64,000 bases of DNA from Oscillatoriophycideae cyanobacterium NC_groundwater_1537_Pr4_S-0.65um_50_18 (lineage in GTDB: Bacteria; Cyanobacteriota; Cyanobacteriia; Elainellales; Elainellaceae), in NCBI GenBank assembly GCA_016208305.1, contig JACQYI010000027.1, forward strand, positions 113,514-177,513. The letters run 5' to 3'. A model generated the notes under the pieces. The model saw only the letters and a list, made by a program, of their open reading frames with translations, had not been told where the DNA came from and made no database searches. A program made the position numbers and the translations under genes. Positions 1 to 8,029 of this stretch are shown piece after piece (position 1 is the first letter of the stretch; each line of letters starts with the position of its first letter).

Positions 1-355
1 CATCACCGCCTTGAAAAACAACTCCCGCACCAATGTAAGCATCCGTTTGCCAATTGAGCGGCACATCATAGGAAACAGTAGGAACGATCGCCGTTCTATC
101 GCTAATGAGCGCCTGAGCGCGCAACGACAGTGGGACCTCTAAAAGACGGTAGCGCACAGCAACCACGCCGCCCGCACTCGATCCTTCGTTGTTTGGGCCG
201 TCGCTCAAACCTACCGTACCCCCCACACCAATGTAGCTACCATAGGCAGCCTGCGCAGACGCCGATGGTGCAGAAACGCCAAAACCAAAGAGAGCAAGCC
301 CAAAAAGAGCAATCGCCCTGAGTCCAATCGATCTAAGATATCTGGGGCTGTTCAT
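1..355 (-). CDS. Outer-membrane beta-barrel-like protein, N-terminal part (gene runs off the left edge)
   Basis: Reading the minus strand from an ATG at 355 gives an open frame of 118 codons that continues past the window edge. The start is supported by a GAGGAG ribosome site just upstream. Residues 1-35 form a signal peptide: a basic start, a hydrophobic stretch (AIALFGLALFGFGV) and an Ala-X-Ala-like end (SASAQA). The mature part alternates small and aromatic residues (AYGSYIGVGGTVG, then VVAVRYRLLEVPLSLRAQ and TAIVPTVSYDVPL), the pattern of amphipathic strands in small outer-membrane barrels of the OmpA/opacity type. The family is inferred from this pattern only, because the C-terminal strands are outside the window. 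It is transcribed away from the neighbouring genes. The exact role is unknown. Confidence 0.7.
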   Translation of the reverse strand, partial: MNSPRYLRSIGLRAIALFGLALFGFGVSAPSASAQAAYGSYIGVGGTVGLSDGPNNEGSSAGGVVAVRYRLLEVPLSLRAQALISDRTAIVPTVSYDVPLNWQTDAYIGAGVVFQGGD

Positions 356-896
356 GACAGAAACTCCTCAAAGGTTAGGAAAAACCCAATAATCTCCAAA
401 CAATAGCTCAATCGCTAGTAAAATTCCACCGAATCACGGCAATCTAATGGCGGTCAAATCAGGCGATCGGAGATTGAAGCGGGCGATCGCTTCTTTAAAA
501 AGATCTTTGAAACAAACAAAATAATTCAGTAAATCTAATAGTAATGAAAACATAACAGCCTTAAACTATTTGAAGCAGGGTCGCAAAAAGACCTGCGGGT
601 GCCATCTGTTCTCTGACACCACTCACTGAAGAGTGCCGTAGCTAATCGATCAAGATTTTTAATTGGCCGCTCTGAGATGGGCAGATTTGAATGATTGATG
701 CAAAAAAATAGGCCGTTCTGAGCCTACTCTACGCCCCTTGAAAGAACGGCTCAAAGAATAGCCAAACGCCATATCTTAAGAATTTCGATCCTGCTTTTGG
801 CTGATAAAACTATGGGTAATCAGGGCACTCTAAGGCAAAAGCGGCCTCACCCCCTTTTTCTTTACACCACTCTTCACAATATTTCACTGGCCTGTC
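356..896. other. 541 bp intergenic stretch with several small hairpins
   Basis: No credible protein-coding frame is visible. The first part is the upstream region of the minus-strand barrel gene. Three short hairpins follow each other at 575-596 (GCAGGGTC with GACCTGC), 598-620 (GGTG with CACC) and 620-635 (CACTC with GAGTG). A further 8 bp stem lies at 712-750 and is listed separately. I did not recognise a known cyanobacterial RNA family here. Confidence 0.5.
702..750 (-). terminator. Terminator-like hairpin on the minus strand without an obvious gene
   Basis: GCCGTTCT at 712-719 pairs perfectly with AGAACGGC at 743-750. Read on the minus strand, the stem is followed after two bases by a run of seven T (complement of 702-708), the layout of a Rho-independent terminator. 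No minus-strand gene lies upstream of it in the window, since the next gene (897 onward) is on the plus strand. It may end an antisense or small RNA transcript, or be a chance hairpin. Confidence 0.4.
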
Positions 897-1469
897 ATGC
901 TGAAATCACTCCAAATTGCCCTACTATTGCCGAGTCTGATTCTGCCGTTCGTTGGCTCTGTAGATCCGGCGATCGCTCAAGAGCGCCAAGGCTGCTACAT
1001 GGTTAACGCTATAGGTCAGCTGATTGATTTATCAGGAATTTGTCCCTCAGCAGTGCAGGCTCAAGCCTCTGGAACTCCTCAGCTAGGAACGGGAGATATT
1101 CAGGTGACACTGCGATGGGCAACCACAGATGATTTAGACTTGGCTGTGACCGATCCAAGTGGCGATACGGCAAGTTTCTTTAACCCCAATGTGGCTTCAA
1201 ATGGTCAGCTCGATGTAGATGCCAATGCCAATTGCGTTAGCACTACTGCCACCCCGATCGAAAACATCTTTTGGCCTCCCTCGCAAGCGCCCCAAGGCAA
1301 CTATTCGATCGCCGTCAATTTATATGCTCGCTGTCAAGGATCTGACCCGGTTTCCTTCACAATTACCCTCCTTGTCCAAGGCACCACACAGACCTTAACA
1401 GGCACAGTTAGCGAGCAAAATCCTATTGCCACCTTCCCCTTTTCTCTCCCTCAACAACAGCAACCTTAG
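897..1469 (+). CDS. Secreted YfaP/DUF2135-like protein
   Basis: A 190-residue protein starting at ATG. Residues 1-27 are a classical signal peptide ending in AIA-QE, so export to the periplasm or beyond is expected. The body (about residues 60-180) shows the hallmarks of the YfaP/DUF2135 family: VTLRWATTDDLDLAVTDPSG, a GQLDVDANANC segment, PIENIFWP, GNYSIAVNLYARC and a closing strand with FTITLLVQG. The two Cys of the middle part could form a disulfide. The fold is a beta-sandwich of unknown function in known members. It stands alone, with over 300 bp of non-coding DNA on each side, so context gives no role. The family call is by motif recognition; the biological role is not known. Confidence 0.7.
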   Translation: MLKSLQIALLLPSLILPFVGSVDPAIAQERQGCYMVNAIGQLIDLSGICPSAVQAQASGTPQLGTGDIQVTLRWATTDDLDLAVTDPSGDTASFFNPNVASNGQLDVDANANCVSTTATPIENIFWPPSQAPQGNYSIAVNLYARCQGSDPVSFTITLLVQGTTQTLTGTVSEQNPIATFPFSLPQQQQP

Positions 1470-1770
1470 GCCATCGTTCAATTAACCTGAGAGGTTTTTC
1501 TTCAGGCAAGCTCAGCCTGCTTCAAAAAATCTTGGGTTCTATTAAGTTTGCGAACCTGCCCAACGGGTTGCTCAAAGCAGTTCTATCACCTTGCTGTCTT
1601 TTATTTTTCAAGGATGAACGATTGAATTTTGAACTATCCTAAAGGCAGGGAATCTTTTATAAAAAGCCAATCTGGAAAAGTCAGTATTTTAATCAGCGAT
1701 CGGCAAGTTCTGATTATCAAGCTTTTGCCTCTGTGAGAACCCGTTGGAAACAAGCTTTTGGAGAAGGGAA
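1470..1770. other. 301 bp intergenic stretch
   Basis: No open frame of note and no strong hairpin. The last ten bases before 1771 contain a purine-rich GGAGAAGGG element, which supports the ATG at 1771 as the start of the next gene. Confidence 0.4.
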
Positions 1771-2619
1771 ATGCGGCAAGTTTTACGTCAAGCTTCATGG
1801 ACTGCTATGACCTTAGGTCTAGCATTAGCAACCGGAGGATGTGGTTTGCTTGGGGGAGGCGACTCATTCACCACAGCTAGCCCATCTGAGACTCTTCCTC
1901 CCGTAGCCGTCTCCCCAGATGCGGTCGGTGCTTCCCCTACTACTGCTCCAGGGCAGCCAGGCGATCCCTCATTTCCTAACCCAACAGTTAGCCCGCAAAG
2001 CACCTCACCCAAAGGTATTCTGCCCCCCGACTTGATTAGCTCTACAGATCCTAATCAGCGAGTGCGGCAGGTGCAGAGCAGTCGTGCTGATCCTTTTGCG
2101 CTCCTGCCAACCGCCCCAACGGTAGAGCTACCGCCGCCACCGCCGCCTAGTCCGGTTGCTGTGGCTCCGGCTGCAAGGGCTGCTGCCAATCCTTTTCCCA
2201 CCTCCCGACCCGGAACCGCTGGGGCTTCAGGGCGGTCTTCTTCGGGACAGGGCAGTGGCTCCGGCGGTGCCTTGGCACCTGTCCCCAACTTGGTTCCCCG
2301 GACTCCAGCGGCTCGAATCGCTCCCCCACCGCCACAACCCGACCTTGCTAGAGCCGTACAGGTGACTGGCGTGGTGCAGGTAGGGGAGACGTTGTATGCG
2401 ATCGTCAATGCCCCCAATGAGCCGACCAGCCGATATGTTCAGGCGGGACAACGTCTGTCTAACGGGCAAATTTTAGTGCGACGAATTGATGCTACTGGCG
2501 CAGAACCCAAGGTGGTTTTCGAGCAATTTGGCATCGAGGTGGTTCGAGCTGTTGGAGAGGGAGGTGCCCCTAGCCCCGTTCCTGCGGCTGCGGTTCCGGC
2601 GATCGCAACACAGGGATAG
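1771..2619 (+). CDS. Proline-rich lipoprotein with a PilP/GspC-like C-terminal domain
   Basis: From ATG 1771 the product has 282 residues. An upstream in-frame TTG at 1744 would add nine residues but has no ribosome site; the ATG has GGAGAAGGG directly before it. A hydrophobic segment leads into ATGGC, a lipobox-like site whose Cys would carry lipid. The middle (about residues 25-190) is a low-complexity linker rich in Pro, Ser, Ala and Gly, including a run of seven Pro. The last 80 residues form a compact domain beginning VQVTGVVQVGETLYAIV and containing QAGQRLSNGQILVRRI, resembling the periplasmic domain of pilus assembly protein PilP and secretin-linked GspC. A role at the cell envelope is likely; a link to type IV pili is only an inference, because no pil genes are adjacent. 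Confidence 0.6.
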   Translation: MRQVLRQASWTAMTLGLALATGGCGLLGGGDSFTTASPSETLPPVAVSPDAVGASPTTAPGQPGDPSFPNPTVSPQSTSPKGILPPDLISSTDPNQRVRQVQSSRADPFALLPTAPTVELPPPPPPSPVAVAPAARAAANPFPTSRPGTAGASGRSSSGQGSGSGGALAPVPNLVPRTPAARIAPPPPQPDLARAVQVTGVVQVGETLYAIVNAPNEPTSRYVQAGQRLSNGQILVRRIDATGAEPKVVFEQFGIEVVRAVGEGGAPSPVPAAAVPAIATQG

Positions 2620-2861
2620 AGATTGGCTTTCGCCCTGATGGGATGGCTTTTTAGCAATAAAACTTAAAGCGCCAAATCAACCGAACGTCCCGCCAGAGTA
2701 GTACGCTGAAAAGCGATCCCAGTTTTATAGCATCCTATTGCAGCCTGCATAACAGCGACTTTGGATAGCGAATCCGGAGCTTTAGATTGAGGCAATATCA
2801 GTCTGAGAATCTAGATCTGAAATCTAAAATTGCTCAAGCCGGGTCGCAACAGGGCTGGATT

Positions 2862-2869
2862 TATAAAAT
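2862..2869 (+). promoter_or_regulatory. Possible -10 element of psaE
   Basis: TATAAAAT lies 25 bp before the psaE start codon and is a good match to a cyanobacterial -10 box. I could not place a convincing -35 box at the right distance, so this rests on the single motif. An AAGGA ribosome site follows about ten bases before the ATG. Confidence 0.25.
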
Positions 2870-2893
2870 CAGTATCCCTGAAGGAAAACACTC

Positions 2894-3250
2894 ATGGTTC
2901 AACGTGGTTCTAAAGTCCGAATTCTCCGGAAGGAATCCTATTGGTTTCAAGACGTGGGAACAGTTGCTTCTGTTGATCAAAGCGGCATCAAGTATCCCGT
3001 GATCGTGCGTTTTGACAAGGTGAACTACGCAGGCGTCAACGCCAACAACTTCTCTATGGCTGAAGTCGTAGAAGTTGCCCCTCCGACCAAAAAGTCTGCT
3101 GCTTCAACAGCGGCTCCAGGCGGCAAACAAACCACTATTCAAGAAAGCACTCGCCAAACCGGGCAGGGTGCGGGTCAGAAAACGGCTGAGTCTCCAGGTG
3201 GTAGCCCCACCTCCCAAGGCGACCCCAACCAGGGTACCGAGGCTCGTTAG
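2894..3250 (+). CDS. psaE: Photosystem I reaction center subunit IV (PsaE) with long C-terminal tail
   Basis: PsaE sits on the stromal (cytoplasmic) face of photosystem I, where it helps dock ferredoxin and flavodoxin and supports cyclic electron flow. Residues 1-62 are a near-textbook Psa[19 protein letters not shown], then [19 protein letters not shown] and [15 protein letters not shown], the small SH3-like barrel. The protein is 118 residues, whereas cyanobacterial PsaE is usually about 65-75. The extra 55 or so residues are a low-complexity tail rich in Ser, Thr, Gln, Gly, Pro and Ala, in frame and without a stop. The gene is monocistronic, as is usual. The identity is certain; whether the tail is functional is unknown. 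Confidence 0.96.
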   Translation: MVQRGSKVRILRKESYWFQDVGTVASVDQSGIKYPVIVRFDKVNYAGVNANNFSMAEVVEVAPPTKKSAASTAAPGGKQTTIQESTRQTGQGAGQKTAESPGGSPTSQGDPNQGTEAR

Positions 3251-3358
3251 GGAGGATGTTTCACCTGCGCCGCTGATCTTTTTACAGGGACGCTCCTTAA
3301 AGAAGAGACGCTCTTTGCAAAAAAGTAAGCGGCAAGTTTAGAACATTACCTCGAAATT

Positions 3359-4219
3359 GTGCCGGAACTACCAGAAGTTGAGACCGTTCGGCGTGGCTTA
3401 AATCAGGTCACGCTCCATCAAACCATATGGGGTGGGCAGGTGTTACTCGATCGCACCATTGCCTACCCTTTTTGCGCAGACGATTTTTTGGCAGAACTCA
3501 AAACCTGTGCGATCGCCCAGTGGCATCGGCGTGGCAAGTATTTGCTGGCAGAGCTTGTCAAGCCCGAACCGAAGGGAGGACAGGTCTCAGCAGGCTGGCT
3601 GGGCGTGCATCTGCGGATGACGGGTCAGCTTTTGTGGCAATCTCAGGAAGAGCCACTGCAAAAACACTGTCGGGTTAGGCTATTTTTCCCAGACCAGCGA
3701 GAGTTGAGGTTTGTGGATCAGCGCACCTTCGGGCAGATGTGGTTTGTGCCTGCCGATCGACCCCCGCAAGAGATCATAACTGGGCTGGCACGGCTGGGAG
3801 TCGAGCCATTTTCGCCTGAGTTTTCGGCAGATTATCTGGCTGAGAGGCTAAAGCAGCGCCAACGCCCGATCAAAAATGCCCTGCTTGATCAAACCCTGGT
3901 GGCAGGCATCGGTAATATCTACGCCGATGAGGCGCTGTTTTTAAGCCAGATCCGACCTCAGACTCTCTGTTCTGCCCTGAGTTTTGCGCAAATTCAGCGG
4001 CTGCATGCGGCTATCTTGCAGGTGTTGCAAGCCTCGATCGAAGCTAGGGGTACGACCTTTAGCGATTTCCGAGATGTGTCAGGCGTGAATGGCAATTATG
4101 GTGGTATTGCCTGGGTCTACAGCCGCGAGGGGGAAGCCTGCCGCACTTGCGGAGAGACTATTCAACGGCTCAAAATGGCGGGGCGATCGGCTCATTTTTG
4201 CCCCACCTGTCAGGAGTAG
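3359..4219 (+). CDS. mutM: Formamidopyrimidine-DNA glycosylase (Fpg/MutM)
   Basis: This enzyme removes oxidised purines such as 8-oxoguanine from DNA and nicks the abasic site, starting base-excision repair. The start is GTG at 3359, because the mature protein must begin PELPEVETVRRGL, whose N-terminal Pro is the catalytic nucleophile and whose Glu3 is also catalytic. A helix-two-turn-helix region with GIGNIYADEALF (about residues 180-195) and a C-terminal zinc finger of four Cys (CRTCGE ... CPTC, about residues 259-284) complete the family architecture. The length of 286 residues is normal. It is the usual companion of psaE in many cyanobacteria, about 110 bp downstream here, and could be read from the same promoter. 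Confidence 0.96.
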   Translation: MPELPEVETVRRGLNQVTLHQTIWGGQVLLDRTIAYPFCADDFLAELKTCAIAQWHRRGKYLLAELVKPEPKGGQVSAGWLGVHLRMTGQLLWQSQEEPLQKHCRVRLFFPDQRELRFVDQRTFGQMWFVPADRPPQEIITGLARLGVEPFSPEFSADYLAERLKQRQRPIKNALLDQTLVAGIGNIYADEALFLSQIRPQTLCSALSFAQIQRLHAAILQVLQASIEARGTTFSDFRDVSGVNGNYGGIAWVYSREGEACRTCGETIQRLKMAGRSAHFCPTCQE

Positions 4220-4304
4220 CGACTAGGCTTCTTGCGTCCATGCGTTTTGAAGGGGTGAATTGAGCCATTCACGCAACAGAGCTATCAGAGGGCTAAAGGC
4301 AGCA

Positions 4305-5192
4305 TTAGCGCTGCATCACTTGCTCTATGACTTCTAGAAAGCGTTGTACCGTCGCAGAAGAATCTAGCTTACGCCAAACAACGGCGATCGCGGCTTTGGG
4401 AGTCACTTCCACCAAAGGGCGATAAACCACTCCTGTCCGCTGTAAGTTTTGTAAGGAGATGGGGACGATCGCCACGCCCATTTCAGCGGCCACCAGGCTA
4501 ATAATGGTCTGCATCTGAATCGCTTCTTGCACAACGTTGGGGCTAAACCCTCCCTGCTGACACAGGCTAATGATTTGGTCGTACAGCCCTGGAGCCAGCA
4601 GCCTAGGGAAAAGGATGAATGACTCACCCGCCAACGTAGACAGAGCCACCTGCGATTGTAGAGCCAGAGCATGAGCCTTCGGCAGAGCCACCACCAGCGG
4701 CTCTTGAAAAATCGTGGTGCAGCCAAAGGTTTCATCTTCGATCGGCGGACGGACAAAGCCAACGTCAATTCTCCCTTCCCGCAGCCATTGCACCTGCTGG
4801 TCGGTTGTCAACTCATGCAGTTCTAAGCTTACCTGAGGCACCGTTGACCGAAACGATCGCAAAATTTGTGGCAAGACGTTGTAAGCCGCAGAGCTAACAA
4901 ATGCGATCGCCAACTGTCCCAATTCTCCTCGGCTGACCTGTTGCCCCGTGCGAACGGCTTGCTCTAACTGCCAAAAAATTTTGCGACATTCGCCCCAAAA
5001 CACCTGCCCTGCATCGGTCAGAATCACGCTGCGTTTGGTGCGGTAAAAAAGCTGAAATCCTAGCTCCGTCTCCAACTGGCGAATTTGATGGCTCAGGGGA
5101 GGCTGCGCCATGTGCAATCGCTCTGCGGCGCGACCAAAGTGCAATTCTTCAGCCACCATCATGAAATAACGTAAGTGACGCAGTTCGATCAT
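4305..5192 (-). CDS. LysR-family transcriptional regulator
   Basis: A 295-residue protein. Residues 1-60 are the winged helix-turn-helix DNA-binding domain typical of LysR regulators (MIELRHLRYFMMVAEELHFG, then AAERLHMAQPPLSHQIRQLE). The rest is a periplasmic-binding-protein-like effector domain (about 90-290). The 'LRYF..VAEELHFGRAAERLH' beginning resembles the BenM/CatM branch, which answers to aromatic or related metabolites, but the inducer here is unknown. LysR regulators often control a divergent neighbour; the gene on its upstream side (5391, plus strand) is divergent with about 200 bp between, so that gene is a candidate target. Confidence 0.9.
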   Translation of the reverse strand: MIELRHLRYFMMVAEELHFGRAAERLHMAQPPLSHQIRQLETELGFQLFYRTKRSVILTDAGQVFWGECRKIFWQLEQAVRTGQQVSRGELGQLAIAFVSSAAYNVLPQILRSFRSTVPQVSLELHELTTDQQVQWLREGRIDVGFVRPPIEDETFGCTTIFQEPLVVALPKAHALALQSQVALSTLAGESFILFPRLLAPGLYDQIISLCQQGGFSPNVVQEAIQMQTIISLVAAEMGVAIVPISLQNLQRTGVVYRPLVEVTPKAAIAVVWRKLDSSATVQRFLEVIEQVMQR

Positions 5193-5390
5193 AAGCCTGA
5201 AGTGCTAAGGCAAAATCCGCTTTACCCTTCTAAAATTTAGCCGGATCGCCACCCTACAGTATTAGGATGGGTTTAAGCTCTGTATTTGAAATTTTGAGCC
5301 TGCAACAGGCAAAATCCACTCTGCCAACTCGTTCTACAATACACCCCAGAGCCTTACCCCTTCTGCAACTTCATCGGCACTGAACTCACT

Positions 5391-6653
5391 ATGCGATCGT
5401 TCTGGTCTGATCCCTATCTTTGGGTACATTTGGCAGGTGCTGCCGCCGTGCCCATCTTTCTAGAAATTTGTTTGCTTGGGCTGGGGGTGGGGAATCCGCT
5501 GCGGCCAATGGCATTAGAGTTTGTCTTGGTGGGAGCTGTTGGAATTGCCCCCGTTCTCTGGATGCAGTGGCAAAAACCTTTCTCGATCTTTAGCCTGGTC
5601 ATCTTGGCGCTGAAACCGGAACAGCTGACAATCGATCAACGACGAATCTTAAAGTTATTTAAAGCGCCGCTAGAACGGGTTATTGCAGTAATAACCTCAG
5701 TCGTTCTGCTTGCTCTCCTATGGCAGCTTTATCAAATTGCACCGATCGCCTCAGAGGTGACGCCATTTGGAAGATTTGGGAGATTAGGAGGGGTGCTGGT
5801 CGCAGCGATCGCTTTCTTAGGCTGCAATCTATTCCTACAGATTCCCATCAGCGTCTTGCAGGTGCTATTCACATCTGAAAAGCAATTTGCCGCCACAGAA
5901 CCCTACCCTACTGAAAGAATAGCGCAGGATTTTACGTTGCTAGGACTACCCGTTCGGCAAATCTTACCGACTATCCAAGCTGAACCTCAAGTCAAAGCAA
6001 AAGTTCCGAGTTCTGAGGGAGCCACTGCACCAGAGGTGGCGTTGGCAGCGATCGATGAGTTTCCAGAAGATCCAGTTGCAGATGAACAGGTTATAGAAGC
6101 GCTAGTAGTCAATGATCTAGTTGCAGATGAACGGATCACAGAAGATCCAGTTGCAGATGAACAGGTCATAGAAGTATTGATAGTTGATGAGCCAGAGTTT
6201 ACAGAAGATCCAGTTGCAGATGAACGGGTCACAGATAGTCCAGTCGCAGATGAACAGGTTATAGAAGCGCTAGTAGTTGACGAACCAGTCGCAGATAATC
6301 CAGTCGCAGAAGCGTTAGTAATCGAACAACTGGTGGTAGATGATCCAGTAATAGATGAACTCATAGAAAAAGCGCCACCCGTGGAAGAGTCAAGCGCAAA
6401 TGAATCTATAGTGGAAGCGCTAACAGGAGATGAATCAGCAACAGATGAATCGATCGTCCATGAGCTAGCAGAGAAGCAACAGGAACTGCCTCTAGCGCCA
6501 GCAACAGCAAGCCAGGTATCTGAAATCCACAATGATTCTGAAACCATTCATATCATTGAATTAGAATTGATTGAGGAATCTGATCCAGAAGTCATTGTGA
6601 CTGTTGAAGAAACCTCTGAGATTGAGATTGAATCCATACCCGAAGAACCTTAG
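5391..6653 (+). CDS. Low-complexity-tail membrane protein
   Basis: A 420-residue protein in two parts. The first 190 residues are hydrophobic and conserved in cyanobacteria: MRSFWSDPYLWVHLAGAAAV at the start, then transmembrane segments at roughly residues 12-33, 40-60, 95-115 and 130-160. The remaining 230 residues are acidic, repetitive and probably disordered, built from variants of DPVADEQVIEALVV. This matches the cyanobacterial family known as low-complexity tail membrane protein, whose function is unknown. The tail is rich in Asp, Glu, Val and Ala, with almost no basic residues. A long open frame antisense to the tail is a by-product of the repeats. The gene faces the decayed GH74 gene with only about 20 bp between their ends. 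Confidence 0.75.
   Translation: MRSFWSDPYLWVHLAGAAAVPIFLEICLLGLGVGNPLRPMALEFVLVGAVGIAPVLWMQWQKPFSIFSLVILALKPEQLTIDQRRILKLFKAPLERVIAVITSVVLLALLWQLYQIAPIASEVTPFGRFGRLGGVLVAAIAFLGCNLFLQIPISVLQVLFTSEKQFAATEPYPTERIAQDFTLLGLPVRQILPTIQAEPQVKAKVPSSEGATAPEVALAAIDEFPEDPVADEQVIEALVVNDLVADERITEDPVADEQVIEVLIVDEPEFTEDPVADERVTDSPVADEQVIEALVVDEPVADNPVAEALVIEQLVVDDPVIDELIEKAPPVEESSANESIVEALTGDESATDESIVHELAEKQQELPLAPATASQVSEIHNDSETIHIIELELIEESDPEVIVTVEETSEIEIESIPEEP
6062..6330 (+). repeat. Degenerate in-frame tandem repeat coding an acidic tail
   Basis: Units related to CCAGTTGCAGATGAACAGGT recur at about 6070, 6145, 6208 and 6240 and encode variants of DPVADEQVIE. Unit length varies and copies have diverged, mostly at third positions, which suggests old slippage followed by point mutation under protein-level constraint. 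Confidence 0.7.
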
Positions 6654-6676
6654 AAGCAAACTTCTTCATAAAACCA

Positions 6677-8029
6677 TTAGGGAGAGTCGGGCTGCCCGTA
6701 TAAGATGCCCCTTCCCCCCGTACCGACATAAACTCTCCCAAATATTAAGCGATCGCCTTCCAGATAAGTCGTATTGCTCAACAGTTGACGTGAGGTAGAA
6801 ACCTTGACCCAGTTGGCTTCAGCCGCATCTCCTGGCAGGCTGGTAGCATCATCTGATCAGAACAATCCCTCGATCTGGTTGATCTTGCCATAAACAAAGA
6901 CCGTTGGGTTGCGACGACCAGGAGCCGCCTTGCCAAAGGCAAAATTTTCAGCACTCTGAACCTGAGCCAGTTTGGTAAAACTTGTCCCCGCATCGCTAGA
7001 GCGATAGAGCGGATTGCCCTGCACACTTAACCAAACTTCTCCTGGCATTTCGGGAGCCGCTTTCACAGAGTGCAGCCAGTGATTGGGCAAGCCTGAGGCT
7101 GTTTGAAACCAAGTCGCGCCACCATCTGTACTGCGATAAAAATCTCCTTGGTTGTGCGCCTCATTGTACTTGTAAAGATAGAAGAGGCTGCCATCGACCC
7201 GATCCGAAGCGATCGCCTGACTTGGAAACCAAAGCTGAAGGATAGTGCGATTGGGTGCACCCTGAGTAGGCAACCAGGTTTTACCCCCATCCAGCGATCG
7301 ATGCGGATAAACATCTCCTTGGGGTGTCGAAACAATGGTGGGATAGCCATTGGCTTGCAAAGTGGCTGAAACCGCGACTTTGCCATTAACAGCAGCGCCA
7401 TTGACCGTAGAAGGAACGTTCTCGAAGGGTTGCCAAGTGCGACCGTTATCACTGGAGTAAGCAGAGCGTTCTTGGCTGTCTTCCCGTCCGCCATCCTCAG
7501 GCGAACTGCCTACGCGCACCACAATATTGGGGTTTTCTTCTGAGAAATCCATGCCCGTGGTATCGCCAAATTTGCTGTTATCGTGCGTCCTGGCTGGAAC
7601 TTGAGTGAGGGATTCATGCCGAAACCCATCCATATCCGCAATTCCAGATAAGAGGGGTGCGCCTTCAAGCAGGGGGGGGCTTTTGACAACAAAGGTGACT
7701 GATTCCTCCAAATTTGTCATACAAGCTGACCAATTTGATGGATTAGCGGCAATATTGTCAGTACGCAGCACTCCAAAGCCATTGGTCAACCAAACTCGGT
7801 TGGCATAGTGCGGATCGATCGCCAAACTTCCCATTAATGTATACAAATGCCAATTCGGCCACCAAGAGGGAGTACCAACGTTCAATGTCATCGTCTGCCA
7901 ATTCTGGCCTCCGTCTATCGAACGGTATATTCCTTCAGGCGAAAGAGGATATGTGCCCACAAGAACATGAGTAGGCTGATGCGGATCGATAGTAATTGCA
8001 GAATAATTCTGGTTAGAGTCAGTGCCTAA
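6677..8029 (-). pseudogene. Decayed GH74 (xyloglucanase-type) glycoside hydrolase
   Basis: The minus-strand frame encodes BNR/Asp-box repeats (GIYRSIDGGQNW, AYSSDNGRTW, HRSLDGGKTW, YRSTDGGATW, YRSSDAGTSF) arranged as in the C-terminal half of GH74 beta-propeller enzymes, with the family-like segment ENFAFGKAAPG. Two lesions are visible. First, a TGA at 6857-6859 interrupts a reading frame that then continues cleanly (SDDATSLPGDAAEANW ... FGRVYVGTGGRGILYG) to a natural TAA at 6677; the stop probably replaced an Arg codon (CGA to TGA), giving the usual LFRSDDA. Second, the N-terminal half is missing: the frame starts abruptly right after the stop codon of the PhyH gene, with no start codon or ribosome site for a full enzyme. 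A shortened product from GTG 7960 is conceivable but unlikely to be active. Confidence 0.85.

Noticed and set aside
570..640. Known cyanobacterial RNA family (6S RNA, Yfr1 or glutamine riboswitch)
   Set aside because: The characteristic conserved loops of these families are absent.
5987..6547. 186-codon minus-strand frame antisense to the acidic tail
   Set aside because: Its Ser/Thr-rich product mirrors the repeats of the plus-strand gene; there is no ribosome site and no domain.
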